64,000 bases of DNA from the NCBI RefSeq assembly GCF_020184175.1, contig NC_065531.1, positions 36,787,213 through 36,851,212 of the forward strand, read 5' to 3'. Below, in pieces: positions 12,392 to 25,400 of the stretch; positions within the stretch are counted from its first letter, which is position 1, and every line of letters starts with the position of its first letter. Below the pieces are notes generated by a model, which saw only the letters and a list, made by a program, of their open reading frames with translations, was not told where the DNA came from and did no database searches. The stretch comes from Aphis gossypii (lineage: Eukaryota; Arthropoda; Insecta; Hemiptera; Aphididae). Both the position numbers and the translations under genes were made by a program.

Positions 12392-14566
12392 ATGGAAATA
12401 TTAAAATCGAATAAAAATAACGAAAAAGTTGCTTTAAAAGGTTATATGTATACAAAACACAAAGAATGTAAGCAGTTTATTCGGTGGAAATGCGTGAAAA
12501 GTAGTTCATTTAAGTGTCCAGCTATATTAAAATCAGCATTAAACAAAAAAACAATTTTAAGTACTCATCACGATCATAATCATGCATCTGATCAAAATGC
12601 TATCGAAGCCGTGAAATCTAAAATTAAAATAAAAGAAATTGCTAAAGTTTCTGGATCTACACCAAGTCAAATTTTCAATGAAATTATTAACTCAATACCC
12701 AAACAAGTTTTAAAAAAAATGCCTACAGAAGAATCAATAAAACGAACGATCCGAATGCAAAGAAGTGGAAATAACCCTGTCGAGCCAACAGATATTAATG
12801 ATTTGATTATTGAAGGTATAAATGAAATATTTATAACTAGGGCTAGGATTTATATGCATTTGCATGTTTTTTTCCTTAAGTCCAAATTTAATGGTTGTCA
12901 GATTTGTCCACGATTTGGCTTATTCTCGTTTAAATAGAACCAATTTATTTTTGCATATTTTGAACACAATGCATATAATTGCATATTTATAGATTTTGGA
13001 ATTTTGACTTTTTTAACTTAAATTTTCAAATTTTTATAATTTATTGTTAATTTTAAATGGTGTTTTTTTTCATAAAATCGATAATTTTTGGTTTATCCGT
13101 CGAATTATTGTAAATATAAAGTATAAATATTATCTATCTAAGAAATCGATATTGATTAACTCCAGGATAAATCGCATTATTTAAAATATGCACCAATAAC
13201 CTCGTGTGATGTGGAAAGGAGTTTTAGTCAGTATAAATCTATTTTACGTTCAAATCGCTGGATGTTTGTATTTGAAAATTATTGAAACAACACATTATAG
13301 TAGCATGTAATAATGATATAATATAAACTAATATTCAATATTTTAATGTAATAATAATACAATTTTGAATTATGATAAATAATAATACTCTAGAAATAAT
13401 AAAAATTTGTTTTTGCATATTTTTGCATATTTTGGTAAATAAAATGCATATTTTACAATTTTTTATTGCATATAAATCCTAGCCCTATTTATAACAATAC
13501 AATTCTATAATAATATTATAATGATAAAATTTGAATTTTAGGGGAATGGTCTTTATGGAATAATCAACGTTTTCTTTTACATGATAACCGATCTGAAAAT
13601 ACTAATGAGAGGATTATTATATTTGGTACGGACTACATGTTAGATTTATTGAGTCAATCTAAAGAATGGTATATGGATGGAACTTTTGGACTTGCGCCTA
13701 AAAATTTTTTACAGTTATATATTATTCGTATAAAACACAATTGTGAGTATGTAACTGCAATTTATTCGTTATTACAAAGAAAGACACAATCGACGTATGA
13801 ACAAATGTTCAGAATAATTTTGGACGAATGCAATAAACGCAAATATTACCCAGACCCAATTAAAGTACATTTAGATTTTGAAATATCTGTTATTAATGCT
13901 CTTAATAATATTATTGGTAGTCACTTAACAATATTGGGTTGCTTTTATCATTTATGCCAAAGCACTCATAGGCGTATACAAAAACTTGGTTTAGAGAATA
14001 GGTATCGAACAGACGAGGATTTTAGCCATTTTTGTGCTATGTTAGATGGCTTAGCTTTTCTCCCACTAAGTCATGTAAAGGAGGGAATGGATTATATTAA
14101 AACTATTGTTCCTCCAGGTGCGGAGGACTTAATAAGTTATTTTGATTCGGTTTATGTAAGTGGTCCTTTGCGTCGAATAGGAACTGATAATGATTTAAGT
14201 ATTCGGTTTCGTCGACTTCCTCCTCAATTCCCTCCATTAATGTGGAATGTACACCAAAGTACCTTATTAGATGGTAGTAGAACCAACAACGTGTGTGAAG
14301 GATGGAATAATAGATTTAATCATTTGGTTGGGCATAAAAATCCATCAATATGGAAATTATTAAAAAATATGAAAAACGAGATGGGGGCTGATAAAGCTAA
14401 ATTAACATTGAGCGAAATTGGGCAATTAACTTACAAACGACCACATAAAGGACATATAATGCAAACTCGGCTAAAAAATTTATGTGAACAATTTTCTAGG
14501 GGAGAATTAAGTGTTCAAGTATTCCTATCTAATATAGGACATAATATAAGGATGAAATGTGACTAA
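12392..14566 (+). CDS. MULE transposase with N-terminal FLYWCH zinc finger
   Basis: Exons 12392-12815 and 13542-14566 join in frame (GAA G / GG GAA) to give 482 aa with no stop or frameshift. Residues about 16-64 form a FLYWCH-type finger (KGYMY...FIRWKC...KCP...HDHNH), a DNA-binding domain common in animal MULE transposases. The MULE RNase-H-like core follows: first catalytic Asp in MDGTF (about residue 187), second Asp in HLDFE (about 253), the family C-x-x-H motif (GCFYH, about 275-278), and the catalytic Glu in VCEGWNNRF (about 394). The start is the first ATG in frame. The intron measures 726 bp, but removing the nested hAT element and one target duplication leaves 68 bp, a normal size here. 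The complete frame and triad suggest a recently active or still functional copy; activity itself is not shown. Confidence 0.88.
12838..13487 (+). mobile_element. Non-autonomous hAT element nested in the MULE transposase intron (650 bp)
   Basis: Termini are inverted copies of tagggctaggattta, flanked by an exact 8-bp target duplication tttataac (12830-12837 and 13488-13495), the hAT hallmark. Internally, around 13168-13275 on the plus strand, a relic of the hAT C-terminal dimerisation region survives (YLKYAPITSCDVERSFSQYK, then ILRSNRW), ending at a stop. The rest of a transposase is missing. A second copy of the same family is at 59986-60639. Confidence 0.92.
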
Positions 14567-14738
14567 TTTTTTTTTTAAATTTATGAAATGTATATTAAAA
14601 CTATTTTTTTTAAATTTATGTAATGTATTTTAAAACTATTTTTTTTTAAATTTATGTAATGTATTTTAAAACTATTGTTTAACAAAAATAAAATAAAATT
14701 TATAACAATTATAAAATTTGTTAATAATTTTTTTGTCT

Positions 14739-14820
14739 GGGAACTTTTTTTCCGGGGACTTTTTTACCGTGGACGTTTTTTCCGGGGACTTTTTTACCGG
14801 GGACTTTTTTTCCGTTTACC
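14739..14820 (+). repeat. Right terminal inverted repeat of the MULE
   Basis: Reverse complement of the left terminus, with one extra module. It follows AT-rich sequence after the transposase stop that itself contains three near-identical repeats of about 40 bp ending in 'taaaactatt' (14566-14680). Confidence 0.8.
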
Positions 14821-16055
14821 TTTATTTAATAGGTATTTGTCACAATTTGTCACCGAAACTGATTACCAAGTTCTAATAAAATAATGATTCATACTATGAA
14901 TAGAAGATAAAACTACTGCTATAAATTACAGTAAATTATAATTTATAAGATTAAATACTGTACCAATAGTTTTCAAACAGGTATTATAATATATTATAGA
15001 ATAGATGTTTATAAATATTTTAATTATGTAGAACGTAAAAATCGGTCCTAATAAATAACAGAATAAAATGTTTGTTTTGCAATAACTAATAATTCGGGTA
15101 ATAATTAGTTAGTAAAAAATACATTACTAAAAAAGGTGTCATGAAATGATATTTGATTAAAATAAAGTTACTTATGATTTATAACAGTTCCGTACACTAT
15201 ATGCAAAAAAAAAGTTTTGAAAAATAATAAGAATAATAAATCACTTAACAAACGAAAATGTATAATATTTTAAAAATGTTCTAGCATATTATCCTGTATT
15301 AAATTTGTTAAATAATTAAATCTAACACGTTAGATTGGAATTATAAGAAAATAAATTTATTTTGTTAGAAACTGCATTATTAATAGTTACTATCAGATTA
15401 CTAACAGAAATATTAGAAATTGGAACTATAATAATAGTTGTATAGGTAATACTTTTACAATAAAATTGTTTAGCTTACACGTAATAGAGTAATTATTTAA
15501 GAACATTTGTATTCACTCACTATAATTCAGGATTGCGCCAGGGCAGCTTTAAATCAGTTAAGTAGTATGTTGTCGGTAGTTCAGCGAGGTTCAGCATTCG
15601 ATGTAGTCAGTAGTCTGTAGTCACTAAAATTGAGTAAAATATTAAACTATTTAAGCTATTCATATATGATATGTTAAGCAATTAAGCTTTATAACATCAT
15701 GCCTCCAATATTCTCGATGCCAAGAGCCGACATATTTTCTTTGCTTTGCTTGTGTGTTTATCACACATCAACAATGGTAACAGCCATACGAACATTTTCA
15801 ACCATGGTAGAATATATCACACCACCATCGTAGCATTAATAACGTTTTTTTAGGTTAAGTATATTTGGTATTGTGTTGTCAATAGACAATTTTTGCCTAT
15901 TAGTCTTCAGCTTCAGCATTTACTTTTATTTTACTCTTTTAATACTGTAAAATATTCAATCTTGAGAAATTCTTTTTGATTTTTTATAATTATTTTCTCT
16001 TAGACATATCCTTGTCTTATATTCGTGTGTTGGTGATCTAATTAACGTTCAAAAT
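14821..16055. other. Intergenic / 5' region of eIF3L
   Basis: AT-rich sequence without convincing coding potential. A less AT-rich patch at about 15530-15790 could be promoter or 5' UTR of the downstream eIF3L gene. No mobile element was recognised. Confidence 0.4.
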
Positions 16056-18234
16056 ATGGAATACGATCAAGTACATATGAAAATTTATTAACTTAAATAA
16101 TGTCATGTTTTTTAAATTATTGTATTTTTAACATTTATAGACCGAATACGATGGTGATACCTATTACAATAATTATAACGATGAAAGATATAGTGATGCC
16201 GATCCGTACGAGCCCAAAATGCCTGAAATTATCAAGAAATTTTTACTGTACTTCAGGAATGCCATTAATGAAGGAATGGTGTATGAAATGCAAAATTTAT
16301 ACGAAAACACGTATGTTTATTGTTAAAATATTGCTTGTACATAATTGTATGATTATTAACTTTGTATTATTAAGGTTCCCAAAATTATCTGATCAATATT
16401 TTGACAAAGCGCCCTGGCCTAGTGATAAAGAAGTTCGTACCATTATGGATGACGATAAGGTACTATAAAATTAATTATTGTTAGCATTATTTCTATTTTC
16501 TAAGATAAAATTAATTTTTAGACATTCTTGATGCTGTATAAAGAACTTTACTATCGACATATTTTTGCTCGTGTACCAAATGGACCTTCAACAAAACAAC
16601 GTTTTGGATCATTTTATAATTACTGTGATCTATTCAATTATATCTTTAGTAAGTGAATTTTTTTAGTTTAAACTACATATTAATTAAAACAAGTTTATTT
16701 ATAATTATAATTTATAGCATGTGAGACTCCGGTGCCATTAGAATTACCTGACCAGTGGTTATGGGAACTTGTTGATGAGTTTGTTTATCAATTCCAATCC
16801 TTCACTCAATTTCGATCTCGTAGTCGTAAATCTCAAGAAGAAATTGATATGCTTGCTTCTAATAATGAAGTATGGAATGTGTTGTTGGTTTTAAATGTGC
16901 TGCATTCATTCATTAACAAATCTAACATCAAACTTCAATTAGAAGTTACTGCAAGTGGTGGAGATCCAGATTCTGTAGCTGGAGAATTCGGTCGTCATTC
17001 TTTGTATAAAATGTTAGGATATTATTCAATGATTGGACTGTTGCGTTTACATAGTCTTTTTGGAGATTATTATTTAGCCATTAAGGTTTTGGAAAACATT
17101 GATATGCATAAAAAGGTATATTACTGTATATTTATTAATCTAAAGATTTATTTAATAAAATTAATTATACAACTTGTAGAATGCGTATAGTTCAGTACCA
17201 GCATGCCACATTTCTACAGCTTACTATGTTGGATTTGCTTACATGATGATGCGCCGTTATTCTGATGCAATTCGAACATTTAGTTCGATTTTGTTGTATA
17301 TTCAAAGAACAAAACAACTTTTCCAGACTCGTACATATCAAAATGATCAAGTAAAACTTGCATTAAAGTAGTTTATATTGTTACTTAATGTAGTTTTGTA
17401 TGTTTTCTAGATTAATAAACAAACTGATCAGATGTACACATTATTAGCTATGTGTTTGGTGTTGCATCCACAGTGTGTTGATGAGTCTATTCAGCAAGTA
17501 TTACGCGAAAAGAACTATACTGATAGAATGTTTAAAATGCAGTATGGTGATTTACAAGAGTTTGAAAACTGTTTCCAACTGGCTTGTCCTAAATTCTTGT
17601 CAATGGATCCAGCTGAAGATTCAGTTAAAGAAGCAGTAAAATATCAAACCTCTGTTTTTATGGCTGAAGTTAAACAACAGAAAATGTTGCCTACAATTCG
17701 CAGGTATAATAGTTATCAAGTTTTATACCTCTTTTTTCACATCAATTTAATTACTTATTGTTTGTATTATTTTAGTATTATAAAATCTTTTTAAAAAATT
17801 TAAATCAATATATTGATTACAGTTATTTGAAATTATACACTACCCTGCCAATTAATAAATTGGTAACATTTATGGCACAAGGACAACAAGGTCAACATGA
17901 AAGTAATGAACCTACCGATGACAAAGAAAACTTAACTAAACATTTATTGTGTTTCAAACACAAAATGAAAAATGTTGTTTGGAATAAAGGTGCATCTGGA
18001 TTAGATGGATACTTTCATTCAGGATCTGAGGTTAGATCATATTTATTACTTTATTGTTAATTATATGTTTATAACAATTTGAAAATTTATATATTCTAGT
18101 TGGACTTTTATATTGATCGTGATATGATACATATAGCAGATACTAAAGTTGCTCATCGATATGGCGATTTCTTCATAAGAAAAGTGTTGAAATTTGAAGA
18201 ACTTAATCGTAAACTAAAATCTATTAAGGTTTAA
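16056..18234 (+). CDS. eIF3l: Eukaryotic translation initiation factor 3 subunit L
   Basis: Nine exons: 16056-16070, 16141-16310, 16375-16459, 16522-16648, 16718-17115, 17180-17350, 17411-17703, 17823-18030, 18100-18234. They sum to 1602 nt (533 aa), close to the usual length of about 540-565. Recognition comes from diagnostic stretches: FPKLSDQYF, LYKELYYRHIFARV, YYNYCDLFNYIF-like, LELPDQWLWELVDEF, YYSMIGLLRLHSLFGDYY and DRDMIHIADTKVAHRYGDFF. The C-terminal third corresponds to the PCI domain that packs eIF3 subunits together. The protein is a cytosolic eIF3 subunit acting in 43S/48S complex assembly. The first coding exon is only 15 nt (MEYDQ), followed by a 70-bp intron. Introns are mostly 60-70 bp. 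The stop is 125 bp from the stop of the convergent SMG9 gene, so the two 3' UTRs probably overlap. Confidence 0.95.
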
Positions 18235-18359
18235 ATTAAAATACATTTTTTGTAATAATCTATAATTATACTTTATTGTATAACTAAATATATACATTTT
18301 TTGGTCATTAATTTTATTATGTTCTTTCTAATATCAACAAACATTAATTCTATAAGAAA

Positions 18360-21300
18360 TTATGTCTGAAGTCTATTATATTCATTAAAAAATTGGCTTT
18401 TTTTTATTAAATCCCATACTTTGGCACAATAGTGAAACCTGTGAAAATATTAAAAATTACTAATTAGTATTAAGTTAAACAATTAAATTATATTTTTATC
18501 AATACATATTGTAGTTATAAATGAAAAATTTTAATATTTATCTTAAAACTACTTTTAAGATCTTATTTAAATAATAGTTGATTAGTAGTACTAAATAATA
18601 TTAATTTTGAATTCTGTATAAATGATTGATAAAACAATAAATATAAATACTTAGAATTAAAAATTGTATGTAATATATTTTTATATAAAATCCTAAGTAC
18701 TCTATGGTTATAGACGTGCATGGGAGTGGAAGGGTGAGCAGCTGCATCCCAGTGACTTATTAGAGAGTTAAACCATCAGTCGTTTAATTTAATATTTAAA
18801 ATATTAAACAATAATATGTAGATTGGATTAAGCGGTTGGCTGATTCTAGAAGAGATACCCTATTGTACTGTAATACTAAGAGAAAAGAGTCACAAATATT
18901 ATAGGTAGGTTAGATGAAAAAGATGGATGTAGTTTAAATGTAGTGTGTAAAAACTAAAATAATTTCACAATTTTCCTCCCCAGCCATGAAGATTTGGATA
19001 TCATAATCTAATTATTAATATAATATTATATAAAACTTCACTGGTTACCAAAATACCTAAACTGTCCCGTTAAAATACACTACATTATATTAATCAAGTT
19101 TTAAGACAATTCTTTCAAAAACAACATTCAGAAATATTAAAAAAAGTTTCATAAATTGCAGTCTTTTTGATGTATAAATAACCCATTTTTTAACTTACCA
19201 TGTTTTTTCTGTTAATTGGGTGTGTGTAAGAGGTGATATAGGTAAGCCTAGTAATTGTTTTCTGAATTCTTGCATTAAAATTGGTTGGCCAGGATGCATT
19301 TTATGATATCCATTTTTTTCTAGAAAATTATGCAATAATTATTAATATTTAATATAATATAAAAAATATATTATATACTGATCAATGATGATCTTGTAGA
19401 ACAGAATATTTTGTACAATGGCAGTAGAGTTATTTCATACATCAAAAACTTAAGTTTCAGTAATTAAAATATAGATAACTAAATAATAAAAATGAATTGT
19501 TATAGAATATAATTACAGAACATACCAGAATTATTATCTTTTTCACTGTTGGCCAATACAAATAAATTAATTGGTTCACCGCAGTTAAATTGGTTTAGTT
19601 CACTTATAACATTGCCATTTGCTATACTAATTCCACTTTGGATATGCAAACGAGATCGTGCAAATAATTGAGTATAAACATGCTGAAAAAATGTATAGTT
19701 AAAACTCCTTTTAAGATATTTTCAAATATTTAATTCGTACTTGCACTGTTTTAATATGCTCTATACTGAAATCAGAATAAAATGATTTGTTTTGCACAAA
19801 TACAATATGAGGAAAATATTCTACTAATTCCTCATTGCGATGTGAAGTAGGCATTGCTGGTTTTAACATTTCTGCTGTTTGCAATATTCTAGAAACAATG
19901 AAATATTTATCATAAAAAATAAAAATAATTATAGTTAAATAATTAACTTACTTAAATATATTGGGATCAAAAAACCAATCTTGTACCAATAACACTACAT
20001 GACATACTGATAATAAAAACGCAGCTAATTGCAAGGAAATCATTTCATTATCAACTAGTAATCCTGATGGATCTATTGATTGGCCCATTCGCTTATGGCT
20101 AGCTGAATAGGCAATAGATGAAGATAATATTGGTTGACAATCCAATAAAATAATTCTGTTTTTAGTTATATAGGCATCAATACCAGCAGTACAGTTTTGT
20201 GTTGTTTCTAGATATTCAGAGGTAGAAGTTGTAAATAAATTTGGCCTGAAAATTAACAAAAAAAAAATGTTCATTTACACAATAATAAATAATGAAATAA
20301 AAAATAATAACATAAATGTATATAACAAATTTACTTGTTTGCAATATCAGACATAAGTGTAGATTTTCCAACACCTTGTAGTCCTAGACAGCCAATAACT
20401 AAGAAATCCGTTTGGTCGAGTAAACAATTACTTAAACCTTCATTGATAAATTGCATATAATCATCAATAACTTTAACTGGTGCCTTCATTTCAGTTGGAG
20501 ATTGTACTGGTTCTAATAACAGTTGATTATTACTTCATTAAATAAAATTATAGTAAATAATTTACCTTCATTTCCTGATTTGTGTAAGCATGGCTGATAA
20601 GGTTCTTCCTTTTTAGTACTAAAATATTAACAAGAGACATAGTAATTGAATAAAAATTAAAAAATCATTGATCATTATTAATTTTAGACTTAAGTAAACA
20701 TAGTTACATAGTATAAGAACTTATAGAAAAAATATGTACATTGTAGTGGTTTGTAAGATAATCGTTTATAAGATAAAAGTAATTTTGAGTAAAACTCAAA
20801 TAATAATTCAAAAAATCTTAACAACGTAAAAAAAAAGATTTTTAGCTAAGGTACCTATCTAACTCTCAAACAATAACTAGAGCTCATATTAAGACATTAA
20901 CCTTTTAAAACAATTTTGTTATATAATGGAAGACACTTTCATAAAAAAAACATAATTTTCCTATGGTAATCCCTTTTCTGATCAAAATATAAATTTGCTA
21001 AAGGTCAAACTATATTAAAAAGTAAAAACATAAATTAGGATGGTGTATAGAAAATGAATAAGATCTATTACTTATAAGTAAAAGATAATAAATATAAATA
21101 TTTACATGGTTTGAGGAAAGTTCTTTTGAGTAGGTGACAAAGATCTATTTTCTGTATCTCGAGGTTTAATTAATATTGTTGGTTGAGAATGACATTTTTC
21201 AGACTCTTGAATTCGTTCGATAGATCCATCACGTTTGGCTAGAACTATTGGCAAACGTTTGGAACCAAATTGTTTACGATCATCTTTAACCTAATTGAAT

Positions 21301-21418
21301 TATTCATAAAATTGTATTTAAATTAATGAATATTAGAATTGTATACAAGAAATATTGCACATACCTTTTTAATTGGAGATTTTTTCATTTTATAATCTTC
21401 GGTATAACCTTGCGACAT
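18360..21418 (-). CDS. SMG9: SMG9, nonsense-mediated mRNA decay factor
   Basis: Nine exons on the minus strand: 21418-21365, 21290-21106, 20618-20566, 20512-20335, 20245-19952, 19888-19741, 19682-19526, 19319-19199, 18438-18360. They total 1269 nt (422 aa), shorter than human SMG9 (about 520 aa), mainly in the disordered N-terminus. The G-fold domain carries a P-loop (GLQGVGKST, about residues 141-149). Family segments follow: TAGIDAYITKNRIILLDCQP, SLQLAAFLLSVCHVVLLVQD and, at the end, LTEKTWFHYCAKVWDLIKKS. SMG9 pairs with SMG8 to regulate the SMG1 kinase that phosphorylates UPF1. The start ATG at 21418 gives MSQGYTEDYK. The last intron (18439-19198, 760 bp) is the longest and holds no recognised element. 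It is divergent from mRpS9 across a gap of about 1.07 kb. Confidence 0.94.
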
Positions 21419-22492
21419 TTTAATATAGGTATTATAATAAATTGTCTAATATTCACACTTAAATAATAATTTTAATTAAATGTCAGTACATTTTTAGAAT
21501 AACTAACTATTTATAGATTATTCTATGATTTTTCCATTTCACAACAAGATTATCACCTGTTTTAATAAATAACTTTTGATAGATTGCAGTATAAAAAATG
21601 GGCATAAGAGGAATAGTTTCTTTGAAATAAAAACCTACCAGTTGAATAAATTAAAAATTAAAAACAAACATTTTCATTATTTAAAGGTATCAATAAGTAT
21701 TTTTAATTGGAATACAAAATATAAAATTAATACAAATAAGGACTAATGGATGATATTTTAGACAAATATTAAATAATTTTTCAGTTTAGAATGGCAAACT
21801 CAAACCTTATATAAATAAAAAAAATGTTACAACTCATGTCACTAAGCACAAATTTAAAAATACTAAAAAATAACGACTTAACTAATACTTAATAGGTAGT
21901 TAATAGTAAAGTAACTTGATAATATAAATATTCTCAATCAACGTACTCTAACTAACTAAAGTTAGGACAGTTAGGTGCACGGACTAAGATATAAGCACAG
22001 AACAGTATATTATTTTCTCAGAAGATTTCTCTACATCGTGTTTAGAAGATAGTAAGCACGGACTAAGATATAGTCCGTGATAGTAAGATAGAAACTTATC
22101 TATGGACAAGGTGTATCAATACACCTTGTCTATGGATCAAAATCATAGATATTATTATCTATGTCAAAATGTTATTTTGAAATGATAACAATTGATAAGA
22201 CTTCCGGCAAGTCACACTATAAATTGTATATACATATATATTTTATAGTCTATTACATGAACACACGCCGAAACGTGAAGCGTATTATTGTCAGATGTGA
22301 ATATTTTATTCATTTTTTTTTTTTTTAAGAATTTATTATTTCAATTTTAATTTTTAGTGTAAACTGTAGTTAAATTATTATTTTTTCAAAAAAATTTTTT
22401 TTTCATTTTTCATTATGTATCTTTCTTACTACCAACAAAATTAGTTTAATTAAGTAATAAAGTAGGTATTTATTTAGTACAATCTCAACACA
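21419..22492. promoter_or_regulatory. Divergent intergenic region between SMG9 and mRpS9
   Basis: Likely carries the promoters of both genes, which start 1074 bp apart in opposite directions. A 17-bp direct repeat (gcacggactaagatata) occurs at 21977 and 22056. Two perfect hairpins are visible: 22057-22079 (8-bp stem, 7-nt loop) and 22105-22130 (11-bp stem, 4-nt loop). No TATA assignment is attempted in such AT-rich DNA. Confidence 0.45.
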
Positions 22493-25400
22493 ATGGCATT
22501 GCAACGTTTATTTAATAGTCTTGCTATAAACAAATTCAATACTTCAAAAATATTATCAAATTTTGTAAGTTTATTTCTTATTTTTAAAATGTATTATAGT
22601 AAATTTTCATAAAATATTGAAATTAAAATACTTATGTTGTCGCCATCATGCAAAAAGTTATCAAGTAGAATACTGTATATTTTATGTATTAATTTTATTT
22701 AAAAATTAAACAAATTTCATATGGCTAATTTTTGCATGATAGTGTTTATATAATTAACTTGTTAATTGTTTGTCATCATAATATTATTACCTCGATTATT
22801 ACATACTATGATACCTTCACTCAAAGTGGTAATAGGTATCATTTGTATAGCTTAAAATTGATATATTAGGTACCCAGATGTACGTATGGTTTAAACAACG
22901 TAGGGAGTGATGATCCAGATGTTGAAATTGTTGAAAAAAAAATTGTAGAAGAAAAAACTAGTTTAGCTATGCGAGCATATCTTCAAAGAGCTACACAATA
23001 CAGTAAGTAATATTAAATTATTATTAGAAAACGAATTTATATCTAATAAAAATACGAAAATATATACATATATATGGAAGTATAATTTATAAAATATGTG
23101 CTAAAAACATCTAAATATGAGGGAAAAAATTTAATTAAAAAAAAATACAATTAAAATCATCAAAATGATTTGTTGCATTGAATTATTACAATTTCTTTTA
23201 AATTTTTGAATGTTAAATGTCGCCTATTAGGACTCAAAATATTTTTAAAACGGCTAAATGATCGTTCCACATCAACCGATGTAATTGGAGCATATTTGAA
23301 GCGCATAATATTAGAAGGCGATAAATCCAAATTTTTATAACAGTGTCTGCCACTCATTATGTAAAATATGTAAAAGGTAAATTAGTGGAATATGTAAAAA
23401 TATGTAACTATACCAAAATATGTAAAAATATGTAAAATAAAAGTAGCATCATTTTAATAGGAATGATTTAAATCATGAACATTTCTTATCGATTCTTAAA
23501 TTTCTTGTTTTAATAAAAATATGCATTTACATATAAATCCGTTCCCTAATTATTATATATATTGAACACAACATAATATAAAGAGTGGTTCACTAAACAT
23601 ATTCACTCTCATTTTTCATTTAATAATATTTATCGATATTTTAACAATTTTTTGTACCATTTAAGGAGTATCCTGTATTCCTGTACCAATACAAACTTCT
23701 GGTTTTCAAAAAAGAACTCCCTTTTTCTTCTATAAATTACTTAGTAGATAAATTTTCTGAAAGTTTTGTCTTATCAAAATCAAAATTTGAACTAGTATGT
23801 TTAATTAAGGATAAAAGATCTTCGATAATATATTTTAAATGTATAGACTATGGGATCTATGATTATTTGAAAAATGTAGTAATTAATATTAATCTATAAT
23901 AATTTCATGATTTGTGAAAATGGTCCAAGTATAATAAACACTAGTTTTAACGTTACATCTAAAATAATATAATGTTGTAAAACCGCTTTTAAAACTATAA
24001 TTACATAAATTATCCATTAAATAAGTTACTTAAAAAAGGTGGGGGTTTTTACTTGAAAACTATAAGTTTATATTGCCTCGGAATACTTCTTAAATTGCAC
24101 AAAAATTATTTAGAATATTAAATGTGGTATTTAGAGTACCTATCTATTTAGAATTCCTAAAATAAGAATTTTAATAAATTCATTATTAATTATTATAGAA
24201 AAATGGAGATGTGCATGCTTAGTGATTAATTCAGTACATTTTGGTTTTTTAATATATTTTTAATGAATCAACATTTTTAATTTTTCATCCAAACATTTTG
24301 AAAAGTATACTATGAATCATAGGCGTGTCCAGACCTTGTTTGCAGGTCATGCACAACAGTGGCATATTCAAAGGGAGTAGGTTCCTGCACACTCCATCAC
24401 CCCTAAAAAAAATTAGGTTTTGATTTAAGAGTATGACCCCCAAATTTCTTAATAAGCTTTATCATTATTATATAAGAGTGATTAAATCAGTTTTACTTTT
24501 TTATTAGGAATAAAAAAACAATATTCCTTTTATTAGATAAATAAATAACTATAGTCAATATGAAATCGTATTTTTAAATATAATTTGTAATACTTTTTAC
24601 AAATATTTTTATAATTATAAATGGTCTTAATATATATTAATGTAATAGATATTAAAATTGCACATGATAACAATCAATAAATTCAATATAAATTATGAAA
24701 TCAGAATCTAAGAAATAATGTTTGTATTATGTACCGAAATTTATAATGTAAGTTGAATCAAATTTCGCAGGTCATGCCTGTGCATGACAGGCAAGACCCG
24801 TAGACACGCCTATGCTATGAATACTTCTTAATGTATATATACAATTATTGTTTTCTATAAAACATTACATTAATACATTTATATTACATAATATTTCAGA
24901 TAGCTTTATGGAACAGCAAACGCATGAATACAATGTTGGAAAACGTCATTTAGCCAATATGATGGGTGCTGATCCAGAAACATTTACTCAAACAGATATT
25001 GATGTTAGTTTTTAATATATTTGATTTACATGTTAAATGTATAAATAATGATGTAATTAGAAATATAATAGAATACAATAATGCATTTATAAGACCCAAC
25101 CTTACTTTGATAGAATTTAAAGTTTAAAATATGGTTTATTGTAGGTAGGTATTATATTAAAAAGTTATAAATTGACAGTTTTAAAAATCAATAGGTTAGG
25201 TTTTTTTGGATAAAATTAAGTTATATTTTCTTCTATAATTTTAGTTAAAGTTTTGTAATAAAATTTAAATCAGTTTATTTTTACTTAATTTCCATTAAAT
25301 TTATTTTAAATTAGTGGAAAAGTAATTCGTAAAGCCAGTTAAGATTTCTTTATATAAAATTGAACAATTTTTAAATCAGTACAATATTATATTATTTGAA

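Larger units (their letters stand above)
11897..14820 (+). mobile_element. MULE (Mutator-like) DNA transposon, apparently complete
   Basis: The element is bounded by matching inverted termini of about 70-80 bp. Each terminus is built from alternating short modules (GGTAAAAAAGTCCCCGG and AAAAAACGTCCCCGG). Flanking sequence tttattta occurs on both sides (11889-11896 and 14821-14828), consistent with the 8-9 bp target duplication of MULEs. It contains one spliced transposase gene with FLYWCH and DDE domains. A 650-bp hAT element lies in the transposase intron. It sits between dalao and eIF3L. Confidence 0.85.

Noticed and set aside
23160..23357. 65-aa minus ORF as a gene
   Set aside because: It is the hAT dimerisation-domain relic inside a precisely bounded transposon, with no catalytic region.
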